DNA of 64,000 nucleotides from Apis mellifera (taxonomy: Eukaryota; Arthropoda; Insecta; Hymenoptera; Apidae). The notes beneath the pieces were generated by a model that was not told the DNA's origin, did no database searches, and saw only the letters and a program-made list of their open reading frames with translations. The position numbers were made by a program, and so were the translations under genes. The DNA is taken from positions 10,748,736 through 10,812,735 of the forward strand of contig NC_037642.1 in NCBI RefSeq assembly GCF_003254395.2, written 5' to 3'. This document shows positions 44,212 through 56,671 of this stretch, piece by piece; the stretch's first letter is position 1, and every line of letters begins with the position of its first letter.

Positions 44212-45267
44212 ATGCTAACGCCGGGACGATCGGGACCAATCAGTCCCGAGGAGATCGGCAATGGACCTGATACAAAAGATCCTGGTGCAACAGGAAATGG
44301 TTCAGGGACGTATGCGCGTGGTACGCGCGCCCCAACCGCATATGAGACTGATGAAAGGGCAAAAGAGTTCCTTTCGACCGGAAGAACTGGAAGGAGAAAT
44401 GCTCTAACGGAAATCTTGAGTCACCATGCAGAAACAGGAATGTTGGATTTGCCAGATCGTTTTGAAGAGCTCACCATGGAAACAGGTTAGCCATATGAGC
44501 AGTAAATTATCTTGATTGTTTCATTGATCCACGAATATGACAAACAGGAAAATAAGAAATACAAGGTGCGTCTTTTTTCTTTGTTATTTATATGATTATA
44601 AAAGTAGAATTTTTATATATCTTTCATGATCAAAGATCAATGAATTTCTGAGCAAAATTTAAGATTATTAAATTTTAATATATTTATGATAAAAGTGTGG
44701 AATATAACTTGATAAATCCATATAAATGTATTAATATTTGAACACACAGGAACTGCATATAATATAATGAATAAAAGTATTTGAAGATAATATATATTAT
44801 GTAAATAAAATATATAGTAATAATTCTATTGATTTATTGAGTAAATCAAAAAAAAAAAGTCTTATTCTGCTGTGTTTGAGTTGATGTGATAAAAGTAAAA
44901 AATTAATCAAAAATATGGAATAAAATTTTGTATAATTTATTATTTAAAAAATCAATTTCAAATATATATATATATATACACTTATACATATGTATAAATG
45001 AATAACAATTTATTAATTGTACTATAATATTTTATGTGCAATATCTATATAATTTTCTGGAAAGACATGAAAATCTTAATCATTAGTCTTCACTTAAGAA
45101 CAAATATATATTAGCAAAAATAAATATTGCATCCATAATTAAATTCTATCTACGTAATTTGATATTGATTTTAAATTAAATTGTATTTACACGACCAATT
45201 TGCAGGTCAAACGAATAACAGCAGTCAAGATTCAAATTCACCGGGTACTTCAAAACAGCAAGGTTGA
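44212..45267 (+). CDS. PKI: cAMP-dependent protein kinase inhibitor (PKI)
   Basis: Exons 44201-44485 (ATG at 44212) and 45206-45267 give 111 residues. Residues 52-65 read EFLSTGRTGRRNAL, matching the PKI family's (D)FIASGRTGRRNAI. RTGRRNA is the pseudosubstrate: Ala takes the place of the phosphorylated Ser and the Arg residues dock in the PKA catalytic cleft. The upstream F (residue 53) matches the PKI Phe that fills a hydrophobic pocket on the kinase. Residues 78-88 (MLDLPDRFEEL) have the Leu/Phe spacing of the PKI nuclear export signal. PKI blocks free catalytic subunits and carries them out of the nucleus. The Pro/Gly-rich first 45 residues and the Ser/Asn/Gln-rich tail are disordered-looking. 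An upstream exon may extend the N-terminus. Confidence 0.92.
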
Positions 45268-48200
45268 CACGGTTCTGGATTTGTTTTTATAAATTGGTAT
45301 TGGTCATAATGTAAACACACAATAAGGAAAGTGTCGTTTGAAGTTCTGCAGGAAGTTGCTGAAATATTACGAAAACTGTTTTTCTCTTGTGTCAAATCAA
45401 ACTAGATCTCAAACTTTACACGCACACAGTTTATTTCGTCGCTATGTTGGTGCATACACTCGGTGAGGTCGCTTGAGAAAGCCACATGTATGCACACAAG
45501 TATAATGCAAATACGTGAATATGTTATTGAAATTGAAGCTTATTGTTTGTAACTGATTACTAATATGACGCAATATCAAGTTGTTTGATATTATTAAACG
45601 AATAATGTCGAAGATTTAGTAACCTTTACATGGTTAATAATTATTAGTACTCGATTAATATTTCGAGTTCTATTAATACTCAAAATTCGTACAATACGAA
45701 ATTATTTGGTGTGTCGCGAAAAAAATTTTTCACGTTGATGTGAAATCTATAATGATAGTCATATAGTATGTTTATACGTATGCATATCCATGGGTGTCTT
45801 GTAAATTGCGGATATGGTTAACAGGGATAATTACATGTATAATTATTCTATATATAATTCTTTACACGTTGTGCGTATGCTGCGTTTAGGATTTAATAAA
45901 AATATACAATAAGTTTTTAAAAGGCAGGAGGGAGCATTTTTTTAAATAATAATACACGTATCATTTGTGTCGGTAATTTTTCTCCATCTTTTTTTATCGT
46001 TTAGCAATGATTTATCGTTTCAAATTCAAACTTTTTTAAATACATGCTTAAATATATTCAATTTTTTTTTTGCTATTAAACCTTTCGCATCCACAAATGA
46101 AATATTTCTTGACTTTATATTATTTATGTTATATCATGTATGAGATATTTCACGGGCCTTTTTTTTTTTTTTTAGAAAAATCTCGTTATGAACTCTTCAC
46201 TATAACCTTTAAGTGATCTTGGGTCCTTATAATCTTTAAAATAATTCTCCACCATGACTTTTAAACGACCTTAACTTTTTAATCATGATCTTCAAGTGAC
46301 CTTGACTCTCCATCATAATCTTCAAATAATTTTGACTTAACGAAAAGATTAGTATTAAATAAAAACCATTAGATATTTTTAAGAACAAATTTTTACACAT
46401 AAAATTTGTCTCTTAAACGTCTCTCCATCCGAGATGTCGTACAAATCATATTGTATCGCTAGATATTTGTGGATGTGGAAAGGTTAAAATTTTATAAAGA
46501 ATAGATCAGATATATAATAGTATGACAGTACTATATGTAATGAATTATATTGAGTTTTATATAGTACGATATTCCAGCCAAAGATCAAAAATCTTGTCGA
46601 TTTTTGATTACTATATACTGTCTAACATTGGCCTAATATTATCTCATTTAAAACTAATATTTTTACTCTTTATTATTAATAAATTCCATATGTTTTATAT
46701 AATTGTTATATTTAGTTTATTTAAAAAGAAATATTTATCGCATCAAGTATTTACAATAGAAATTTTAATTGTAATTTCTTTCACATTAACAAAAAAATAT
46801 TACTAAATTATTAGAATTTTTGTAATCTTGCCAATTTCAAAGTATACTTCATTAAATGCCTAAGGATATATATTTATGTTCCTAATATTTAGTATTTAAC
46901 TTAATTACAGCAACGAAATATTCACATCTTTTAATTTTCTAAATGTGCTTTGAATACACAAAATATTTTAATAGTACAAATAGAATTGGTTACTCTAGAT
47001 TAAATGATTTTTCTGTTAATGTGATTTATATTTATATTTAATATGAAATAGTATATTTCATTGTAATTGAATATATAATTAATAATAAATTGCAATACAT
47101 GTTATTTGATTGTTGATATTTGATGTATCAAATAGTGATATTATAAAAAAAATATAAAATTTGTATTATGTTTTGATAAAATTAAAGCAATTGTTTGAGT
47201 CAAAGAATTTTATAAAAAAGATTCTTTATATTTTCAATAAATTAAAAGATACGTTTAGAAACATATTTTATAATATTTAAAACTATACAAAATGATAAAT
47301 TATATAAATTATTTTGAAGATGTATATTGAATTCGTATTGATATTTCTTATTGTGATTATAAAATTTTATTTATTATGTATTTATGCATTTTTCTCTCAA
47401 GTAATAAAGTTATATAATGAAAAAAAATATATACTTTTCGATTATACGTAGTAAAATACTCAATTTGAACACTGTACTAACGTAAATTAAACTCGATGGA
47501 ACATCTTATATAAATTTATATACTTAATCCTTCAATTTATTTTTCAAGTATTGTTTTAAAAAAAAGTGAAATCCTAATAATTTTGAAATTGATTATAAAA
47601 TAAATTGAAATTGATATAAATTAATAAAGCTAGTAATTTATTACGTATATCATTCCTATGCATATTTTGTATATTTGTTGCAATATTTTAAATTGATAAA
47701 AGGATGAATGAACATGATATTTTTCGACGATAAAACTTCTGTTCTTAATAATGTACAGTGCGCTAATTGTGTACATGTAATAATAATAATAACTTTTATC
47801 TATGTTGATATAAGAACTTGTACAAATAACAGTAAGAACATTTAGATCTTTTAACTATAGAATTGTAAATATACATATAACAACAGAATGTTTTGCGTGT
47901 AACAATAAACGACTGACGAATGATCTCGTGTAAAGGATACCGTTTGTTAGCGTGTTATTTTTATTTTTGTTTGTAAGGTTTTAGCGTTCCAAGTATTTAA
48001 TAATATTGTTTCACGTATGTATTAGACTTTTGCTACAATTTAAATACGAATAAAATTTTATCGTCACTATAATTAAGAGGATGAATACAAGTAAACAGCA
48101 TTGAGCTCCTAACAGTATTTATATTATAAATGATAATTAACTTAACGAAAAAAAAAAAAAATATATAATGTATAAAGATTAGCGAAATAATTTCGATTCA

Positions 48201-48930
48201 ACATTTGTAACGTTTTACATTTTGATTGTACTATTGAAAGAGAAAACAGAATTTCTATAATTTATACGTGATTTTCGTCACGAAAATTATGAATATAAAT
48301 ATATATTTATACAAAATGCTTGTCATTCACTTTGCATGATATAATTTTAATCTTCAGGATCCCAAGTTTTGGAAAATCTGTGCATAACTTTTTTCTAGAA
48401 TCCTGCAATTGCATCAAAAATATTTAAAATGAAAAATTTGTATCAAACACTTTTCAATATTAAAATAATTTACATACTCTCTAAACCAATATTTTCTAAT
48501 GTGGAATATATTTAATATGAGAAGATAATTTTTAAAAGACAATTGTTTCAGTTAGGGATCCAAGGATTAATGAATTTATGAGTATATGGGTGCTACTTAT
48601 TTATTTATACAATAATTTATAAGTTCGTATTTAGTATCGATGATACGTGCAATTGAAAATGTAACTTAGCGACAAAACAACTACGAACAACTAGATAACA
48701 TTCTATGATACGCGATGAAACTATTGTTAATAAATAATGAATGTCGATCGATGAAAAATCTTGTCGAACAGCATGTACAGCAACGGCCTTCGCGATTTAA
48801 GTCCATTATTTGAGACTATTGTGTTTAACGAATAAACACGATTGTAACGATGTACGCCACTCGTGTATGGGAACAGAATCATAAATATAATTCATATTAT
48901 ATGTGAATCAGTCATCGTGTTTTCTTTATT

Positions 48931-48933
<3 letters not shown>
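45268..48933 (+). other. Long PKI 3' UTR and flank
   Basis: No coding exon. The PKI 3' UTR should begin here; a candidate distal polyadenylation signal is AATAAA around 47904, and others occur earlier (about 45895). The first 250 bp are GC-richer than the rest. An open frame at 46522-46806 (94 codons, Ile/Leu/Phe-rich) resembles nothing I know. A degenerate repeat lies at 46193-46341. Confidence 0.5.
46193..46341. repeat. Degenerate tandem repeat of about 30 bp, five units
   Basis: Successive units start with ATAACCTTTAAGTGATC, ATAATCTTTAAAATAAT, ATGACTTTTAAACGACC, ATGATCTTCAAGTGACC and ATAATCTTCAAATAATT. One contains TGACCTTGA, the reverse of the nuclear-receptor half-site TCAAGGTCA. Confidence 0.75.

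Positions 48934-49000
<67 letters not shown>
48934..49000. repeat. (CT)n microsatellite
   Basis: About 33 CT units, then a C/T-rich tail to about 49025. The Leu/Ser open frames across it are repeat artefacts. Confidence 0.97.
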
Positions 49001-49006
<6 letters not shown>

Positions 49007-51431
49007 CTCCCCCTCCTCTCTCCCTTTGATTGTTTTTATGATAATCATCTTGACTTTGAAAGCAGTAGCAATTATTGTGCAAATAATCGAAACGAACCCT
49101 AATGCAGATATAGAACTGTAATCATCATTTTACGACTCTTCACGCAATATGAATATTTAATTGAAACATGGTTGCTAATTATCCTGGAAGTGTAATTTAC
49201 AACACTGCGCTCCACGAACAATAATCTTACATGATTTATTATTTTCTTTGGTATACACGCGGAACATGAAATACGGATGTTTGCATCAGATAAATATTTC
49301 GAGAAGGAAATAAATACAATCGCGATTTCCGTGGAAGTGATTTGAAAATTATTCATTAGAATCGGATTATAATCTCTCTTGTAAAATTTAATTCGTCGAA
49401 AAATAATTTATCGCGAAAATTTTATTTTTATTATTTGCTGCAAATATTTTTTAATCCGTGTTAAAAATATTATATTTAAGTTTTATTTTAAAAAAATATC
49501 TCTTTCATAGAATTGAAGAAGGAGTGATTCTATTTTAATTTATTAATTTTGCAATTTTTAATTCCCATTTTCTATTTTGAAACTCGACTTGAAACTTCCA
49601 TTACTTGTACAGGTTATGTATAACAATTATCGTTGGAAATTAGTAATCGAGGGTTTCGTTAAAGAGAAATGGAATACAATATACATGTACATGGTACAAC
49701 ACATGGTACGGAAGATATATATTGGTTTCCACGGTTACAGAGAAAGATATTAAAGTGGGCCGGAATTACGAGACAAGATCCACATACGCACCCCTTTTCA
49801 CAAGCGAATGCAAGCGGCGTAACAATGGAAAAATTCTGTTTACACAACCTGTCAGCTTGTCGTATGTTCACGTATACGGAATACTATAATAATACGGAAT
49901 ACTACTGACAGTGAAAGAGGAACTAAACACCAAGGCATTGGTGTAAGCATGATGTATAAACATCATTAAAGTATAAAACTATAAATGATTTTGATTTTTA
50001 TTTGTATACAGAGCGAGTTTTTCTTTTTTCTTTGGAAAAAAATATTATACAAATTGTGAAATAATGTTATAATCTCTTAAAAAAGTTTATGATCGACGCT
50101 TTGGCAAATTATATTATAGAAATAATACGTTTCTTTTTCCTTAAAATAAAAACTACTTATTACACGTAGTAGAAAAATAAAAAAAAGTATCTGATTAGCC
50201 CGATAATAATGTTTTTAATGTTTGATAAATAATCTTTCGAAACTATCTAACATCGTGTTTCACATATTTTTATATATCGTCAAATCTAATAGGAATATTA
50301 ATGCATTTTAAAAAATATCCGTGAAAATAAATTTATACGCAATGCATGGATCTTACAAGAAAACAATTTATCACATTCTTCTCAATCTAAACGACAACAA
50401 AGATATGATTGATGGATCATATACTCTGTACAGATAAATACAACAGATCGGTTAAAGATTCGAACAAACATCTGCTTCAACAAGGAAAAATAACCTCACT
50501 TTCTCCAAAACGAGCATTATTTATAATAACAACGATATTCCAAAAAGAAAAAAAAAGAAAAAACAGAGAGAGAGGAAAATACTTTATTAATATTATACGA
50601 CGATAATCATGACTACATTATCTTTTCATAAAAAGGGTTTTCTTGTTTTATCAAAGATATATATACACGTATCCGTGTTTATAGGCCAGTCATCATCCTT
50701 TCTTATCTATTATATTAGCTTTGAAATAAACTCTATATCTGAACTTCGTATCGAACCGACCGTACAGAGATATAATAGAAACCACAAAACCAAGTGTGAA
50801 TTTTGAATCGAAAACGATCGATGAAATTCGAATATTCGAATAGGGAGATCCTTCGGTAGGATGGATATCCGCCGAGCCACTGTTTGCGGCAAGTGTGTCA
50901 AATGTCCATTCATACGTAAAACCTATACTCGAGTAGTGCATATCTGTAATAGTCTCAATAGTGCACATATCTTCTCTGTCATAGTTAATATACACGCTAT
51001 ACACGATATATATATAACTCGTGTTGTCGTATATCTTTTAGCCCATTTCACGACACGTTCCACACTACGAAGAAAGTATATATTCATCACGTGGTATACC
51101 TTGTATTTGCAATCCCACCCTTTTAATTTTTCCTTTATTTTCTCGTCACACCTATCCCAGTTTCAACGATCTTACTTAGTCCGCTTCATTCGTGACATAT
51201 ATTTCACGCATGTTCTACGAAAAACGAGTCGTGCCGTTTTCGCTTTTCCACGATTTATTTCCTTTTTTTACGATTGCGCCTTTTTTTGGATATTTTATAT
51301 TTCTTGTTTCGTCGCGACAAAGTGTTTGAACTTGATACGATGTCGATGATGATGATGGTGGTTCGCTTTACGTTTGTGATATTATTCTTGTCGTTGGATC
51401 AGCATTGAAACGTTAACGAAATGGTGTAAAA
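49001..51431. other. Region upstream of the gustatory receptor gene
   Basis: No recognised exon. About 49660-49900 has open frames on both strands (79 and 70 codons) and mixed composition but no family I recognise. At 50861-51349 a + strand frame of 162 codons overlaps a minus frame of 103 codons; residue composition (Ile/Phe/Tyr/Arg-rich, no motif) suggests chance. The last 300 bp should hold the receptor promoter and 5' UTR. Confidence 0.45.
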
Positions 51432-54400
51432 ATGTCGATTTACGATAATACAGGGAAAAACTTGAACGGAATGCGGCCATTGAATGCGCCAGCTGTCAAG
51501 TATCAAAACACGTTATTGTTCAATATTAAGTACGTATAAAACAATATTTCTATCTCTTGCACTTTTTGTTATTGTTTTACACTTCTTTTTTTTTTTTAAT
51601 TAATGTACGACTTTGCCTTTGATTATATCTCATAATTATGGGATCGTTAATAATAAAAATTAAATAATGGAATTTGTAATTGAATTAGATAATCTAGATT
51701 CTCCTATAAGATTGTACAAATAAGAGACGAGAATAAATCGTTTCTCTGTCACGGATTTTTACAATTGCCCGCCAGTTCACCACCCCATTGAGCCAGATTT
51801 CTTTAATGGTTGTTCAAGCAAACGTTTTATCGAGTTTCCTCCAACTATGTATAAGACACTCTCCACCCTTTTGACGCATGATAAAACTCTGAAATAACGA
51901 GTCTATCTTCTGTTCGCCATGCGATCCTGTGCTGTGCATATCATTGGTCGCGACGCGCTACGAAGAAGGTTTACAGGATTCTTGTGATCCAATAATTCTT
52001 ATGTGAATTTTACCATTCTTCGATTCGAACTTTCTTTTCTTTCTTTCTTTTTTTTTTATACATATTGAATGAGGTTTCGAGTGAATGTGAAAGTTCATTT
52101 TTTTGCGCTCAAAGAAAAATTTGAAAATAATCCAACATGTGTATCTAAATATATCTTGATAAATCGTGATCCATCTTTTCGATCAATTGTTCATCAAATC
52201 TTTCTCATCGAATAAATAATTAAATTTTCAGGTCGCCCAAGAGCAGCTCAAAGTTTGGAAAATTCGACAATTTGAAAACGGAAATAGAAACTATCGGAAG
52301 TAAATTTCTATGAAAATTTATTATTTAATTGTTCGAATTCGATTTATTAATATTCAATTCGAGTTTCGATTTCGTCTTTCAGTGTCGGAACCAGTAGCAT
52401 TTTCAGCCAATTCGTTTAATCCAAAGACTGACAGTTTACACGCATCCATGAGACCAATCATCATGTTGGCCCAATTCTTTTCTTTATTCCCTGTGTCGGG
52501 GGTTAACAGTCCCGACTCGTCGTATCTTAGGTGATTTTCCTTTTTTCAATCAATGAGATATTAAAAATTAATTCGATGTCGCTATCTATCTTTTTTTTTA
52601 TGCTTAGATTCACTTGGCGCAGCCCGAAATTTATATATTGCACGATATCATTTCTCAGTTCATCGATAATGACCATTTTTAACGTTTTAAGAATTGTCAC
52701 AACTGGGATAAGTTCGATAAAAATGAGTAAGATTTTTATTCCTTGGAAAATTATTATCGAATTATTTATTTATCGTTTATTTATTTATTTTTTTTTTCTA
52801 TTCTTAAGCCACATTCGTTTTCAACGGAACGAATTTGATCGCATCATTCTTGTTTTTAAAATTGGCTATGCGATGGCCCTGCTTGATGGTAACTTGGGAG
52901 AAGCTTGAGAAAGAGCTTTCACAGAGGCATAGAAAAATTTCCAAAATCAGTCTTTCCATGAAATTCAAAATCGTGACAATAGTGGTGATGACATTTGCAT
53001 TAGGTAAATTGATATTTTTCGCTCGTATTATTATATTGATATATTTTTGATTTCTTTTTCAAAATCGCGATAAATTTTTGCAGTTGAGCACAGTTTATCG
53101 ATAATCCACGGTTACTTCAAGGCGAAAGAATGCATCGAATTTCATCGAGAGCAGAGTATTCTTGGCGTGTATTTCCAGATGCAATTTCCACAGGTGAAAG
53201 CAATTTTTCTTTGAATATTTTTAGAAACAGTGATCTCTTTTTAAAAAAAATTAAATTTTTTTATTAGAAGCGTTCTAAAATGATTTATATTCGATCAGAT
53301 ATTTTCTAGAACCTCGTACAGTTTATGGAAGGGAATATTGGTAGATATCATTAATATCCTCAGTACATTTTCGTGGAATTTTGTGGATTTGTTTCTCATT
53401 CTTATCAGCATCGCTCTAACGGATCAATTTAGACAATTAAACAGCCGCTTGTATTCTATAAGAGGAAAGGTAAGCAAAGGTTATGATATTTCTTACTATA
53501 TATTTATTTTCTGATAATTTATCAATAGTAAAATTTTATTAATAATATTTTACTCATTTTATCAGTCTCTCTTCTTCCCTCTATCATTCTCTCACTCTTA
53601 TTCTCTTTGTTTTATAGTAAAAAATTATATTATTTCTTGTATGATTGCTCTAATTAAAATATTATAACACTTAGCAATTTATATTATTGTTTCTAATGGC
53701 GAATTGGTCGTTAGTATCATTTCATTGTTAAGGCAATGCCGGAATGGTGGTGGGCCGAGGCAAGAAGTGACTACAACCATTTGGCAACCTTAACGAGACA
53801 ACTGGACTCCCATATTTCCATTATGGTTCTCCTATCTTTCGCCACGGACTTGTATTTCATCTGCATACAACTACTTTTCTCTTTCAAGTATACATCACAG
53901 AAATTATTTATTTATGCATGTCGTTTCATTACTATTACACAAATATCTATTGTGATTTATCATGTAATTCTCTTCTGTCTCTGTTTTCCCATCTTTGATC
54001 TATACACTTTTTTGATCTATTTAAAAATTTAACCTTCAATTTTACTTCTATCATTCTATGCGATTAATATTGCTAATTACTATACGCTATACAAACAGGA
54101 CATAGGATAACTATTAAATGTTTGAACAGCCCGATGCGAGGTATTATCGAGAAAATCTATTTCGGATTCTCCTTTGGATTCCTTTTGGCTAGAACGACGG
54201 TAGTCTCGCTGTGTGCTGCGACGATTCACGATGAATCTTTACTTCCAGCACCGATTCTCTACAGTGTTTCCAGTAGCAGTTTTTCCACAGAAGTAAAATT
54301 TCAATCTTAATCAATTTGTATAATTATATCGTATAATGTAATCGACTTATTTTTTTATAGGTAATGAGATTTCTATCGCAAGTAACGACGGATAACATCT

Positions 54401-54625
54401 GCTTGACCGGTATGAAATTTTTCTCGGTAACCAGAAGCCTCGTATTGACTGTATGTATATAATATTCATATGTTGATATCCAATCTGAAATGTTTACTTT
54501 ACAAATTAATTACTATATTTCAGGTAGCAGGAACCATAGTTACATACGAATTAGTTTTAGTCCAGTTTAATACTACTCAGCAAACTGATGCGTCGAACGC
54601 TACAATTGTATGCGAGGTGAAGTAA
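51432..54625 (+). CDS. Sugar-type gustatory receptor (Gr64f-like)
   Basis: Eleven exons join in phase to 472 residues: 51432-51529, 52232-52299, 52383-52530, 52608-52726, 52809-53003, 53084-53193, 53299-53469, 53733-53887, 54130-54292, 54361-54450, 54524-54625. The N-terminal part has the sugar-clade block SLHASMRPIIMLAQFFSLFP followed by VSGV. A central AMPEWWWAEARSDYNHL leads into the C-terminal half. The last exon carries TYELVLVQF, the TYhhhhhQF signature of insect gustatory receptors in the final membrane segment (residues about 446-454). Such receptors are seven-transmembrane, inverted-topology, ligand-gated cation channels of taste neurons. The sugar clade (Drosophila Gr5a, Gr61a, Gr64a-f; two members in honey bee, Gr1 and Gr2) is the best match. 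I cannot say which of the two bee members this is. The reading frame is intact. Confidence 0.92.
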
Positions 54626-56671
54626 TTGCATTTTCAAGTATCTTTCAACTTGTAAATGGAATTTTACCTAAAATATTGCATTTTTGGCTAAAAAATTTAT
54701 TTGCTTTTAAATTTGCATATGTAATCATATATAATTATTAATAATATTTTAATAATTTGAAATGAATTGAGCTTCTGGTTGAATTGCTGTATTATATGCA
54801 TATATAATAATGCTATTTAAGCTAATTTAAAGATAATTTGACATTAAAAATGATAGTTCAAATATATTAAAATTTTTTTTAAAAATATATTTATATATAT
54901 TTAATAAATATAATAATCAGCATTTTGCAAAGAATTCTAATCTTGTGTAAAATATGTTGTTATAATCTTGTAATAGCTTTATATTCTATTTTTATTTAAG
55001 ATTTATTTAAGATAATCTTTTATTTCATTTTTCATGATGCACCTCATATTTAATATTAGAAATATATTTATTTAATTAAATATTTAATTATTCATATATG
55101 TAAACTTGTAATAAATATTATATGTTATTTTATTTGTTTATATGTATTGTTTTATTATAATCACAAAGTAATTTACTTTTCATTAGAGTACTTGTATATA
55201 CTTGTACTATATGTATATATATATATAATCATCACATTATAGTATAATCTTTAAAATAAATTATTTCTTTCCATTTATGATTTTTGTTTAATGCAATTCC
55301 ATAAATTGTGCACCAATTATGAATTTACATAGATTCTCATATAGTTTCCATTGTATTATATTCAGAATAGTTTATATTCAGAATAGTCTCATATAGTTTC
55401 CTGAAAATCTTATACAATGAAACCATTATCTATTATCTATATATATTATAGAAAAACAAATTTATTTCTATATCTGGCTTTCTGAATATTTGTAATTATA
55501 ATAATGTATATATGTATATAAATAGGTATGTAAATACATAAGTTGAGAAATATAATTAATGTAATTTTATCTTTACTTTGAGTAAGATTGAAATTTATTT
55601 ATTAATCTGTTAAGAAAAATATTTTTATTAAGAAATGTTTCTGCATTATCTACATTCAAAATTAAAATATAATTGACTAAATAATATGTTATGAAAAATT
55701 TGAAGAATACATTATATTGAATTATTTATCAAATTTTGAACATATCAATCATATAAATAGTTTTATATGTATAAATATAGATATATAATATTTTATTATT
55801 GATAACAGATTAATACATTTAATCAATCTTTATCAAACTAGATACAAAAGCTTTTTTATTTCAATTGAATTTTGCTTTCTTGACTTTTATTTGTTTGTTA
55901 TAGTTGGTCTCGTTGGATTCTCTATCCTCTTAACATCCTTATGAGGAAAAAAATAATATCTTTCTTTCTCCACTTATTTATATAATAACAAATTTTATAT
56001 ACCTTTAATTAAATACTTGAAGATATAATAAAATAATTGGTCATACAAAAATATCATTGCTGTTTTATATTTTGTTAGCTTCATATTTTTACAATTAAAA
56101 TAATGAAATAAATGTTAAATACTTTATATTTTTTAAAATTATTTTTGAAATCCATAAATGTATGTACTTGGTTGTAATCACGTATTATCGTTTGTAAAAA
56201 AATAAAAAACAAAAAAAAACAAAAAAAAAACTTTGTTATTAATATTACAGTATTAAACAAGTTGAAAATATCACTGATAAGAATCCACCTAAAATTTAAT
56301 TAGAACTTTGTTTCATATTCTTATATTTTGAAATACCAATACAAAATACCATATAAAAAATTAGAATATTAATATTTAAAAAAAAAATTTATGATACATA
56401 TTTGATATATATTTACATATGACATCTTCAGAGTGATGCAAATTAAACACATTCAACATCACATAGATAAACTGCTCTACTTTATCTACTGTATTTTTAA
56501 AAAAATTTTTAATTATTCAAGTGACAATGATGATGATTTAATATTTAACCTATTTTTATCCTTCGTCTATTTTTCTTCATTACTCATCTTTATATGCCTC
56601 ACCTCATATGCTTCTTTTCTAATTATTGACAAAATACAATTTTGTCGATAAATAAGAGAGCGAAAGTTACC
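54626..56671. other. AT-rich intergenic DNA
   Basis: Nothing recognisable apart from the receptor 3' UTR at the left end and poly-A runs near 56200. A 72-codon frame at 56433-56651 runs up to the foldback element and looks like noise. Confidence 0.65.

Noticed and set aside
48863..49121. Leu-Ser open frames
   Set aside because: They are translations of the CT microsatellite.
49659..49908. Overlapping open frames on both strands
   Set aside because: Cysteine pattern on the minus strand (CEKGCVCGSC) looked zinc-finger-like at first, but no repeat of the pattern, splice sites or known family supports it.
50861..51349. 162-codon plus-strand open frame upstream of the receptor
   Set aside because: No domain or motif, hydrophobic and aromatic bias typical of chance frames, and a comparable frame on the opposite strand. 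It would need transcript support.
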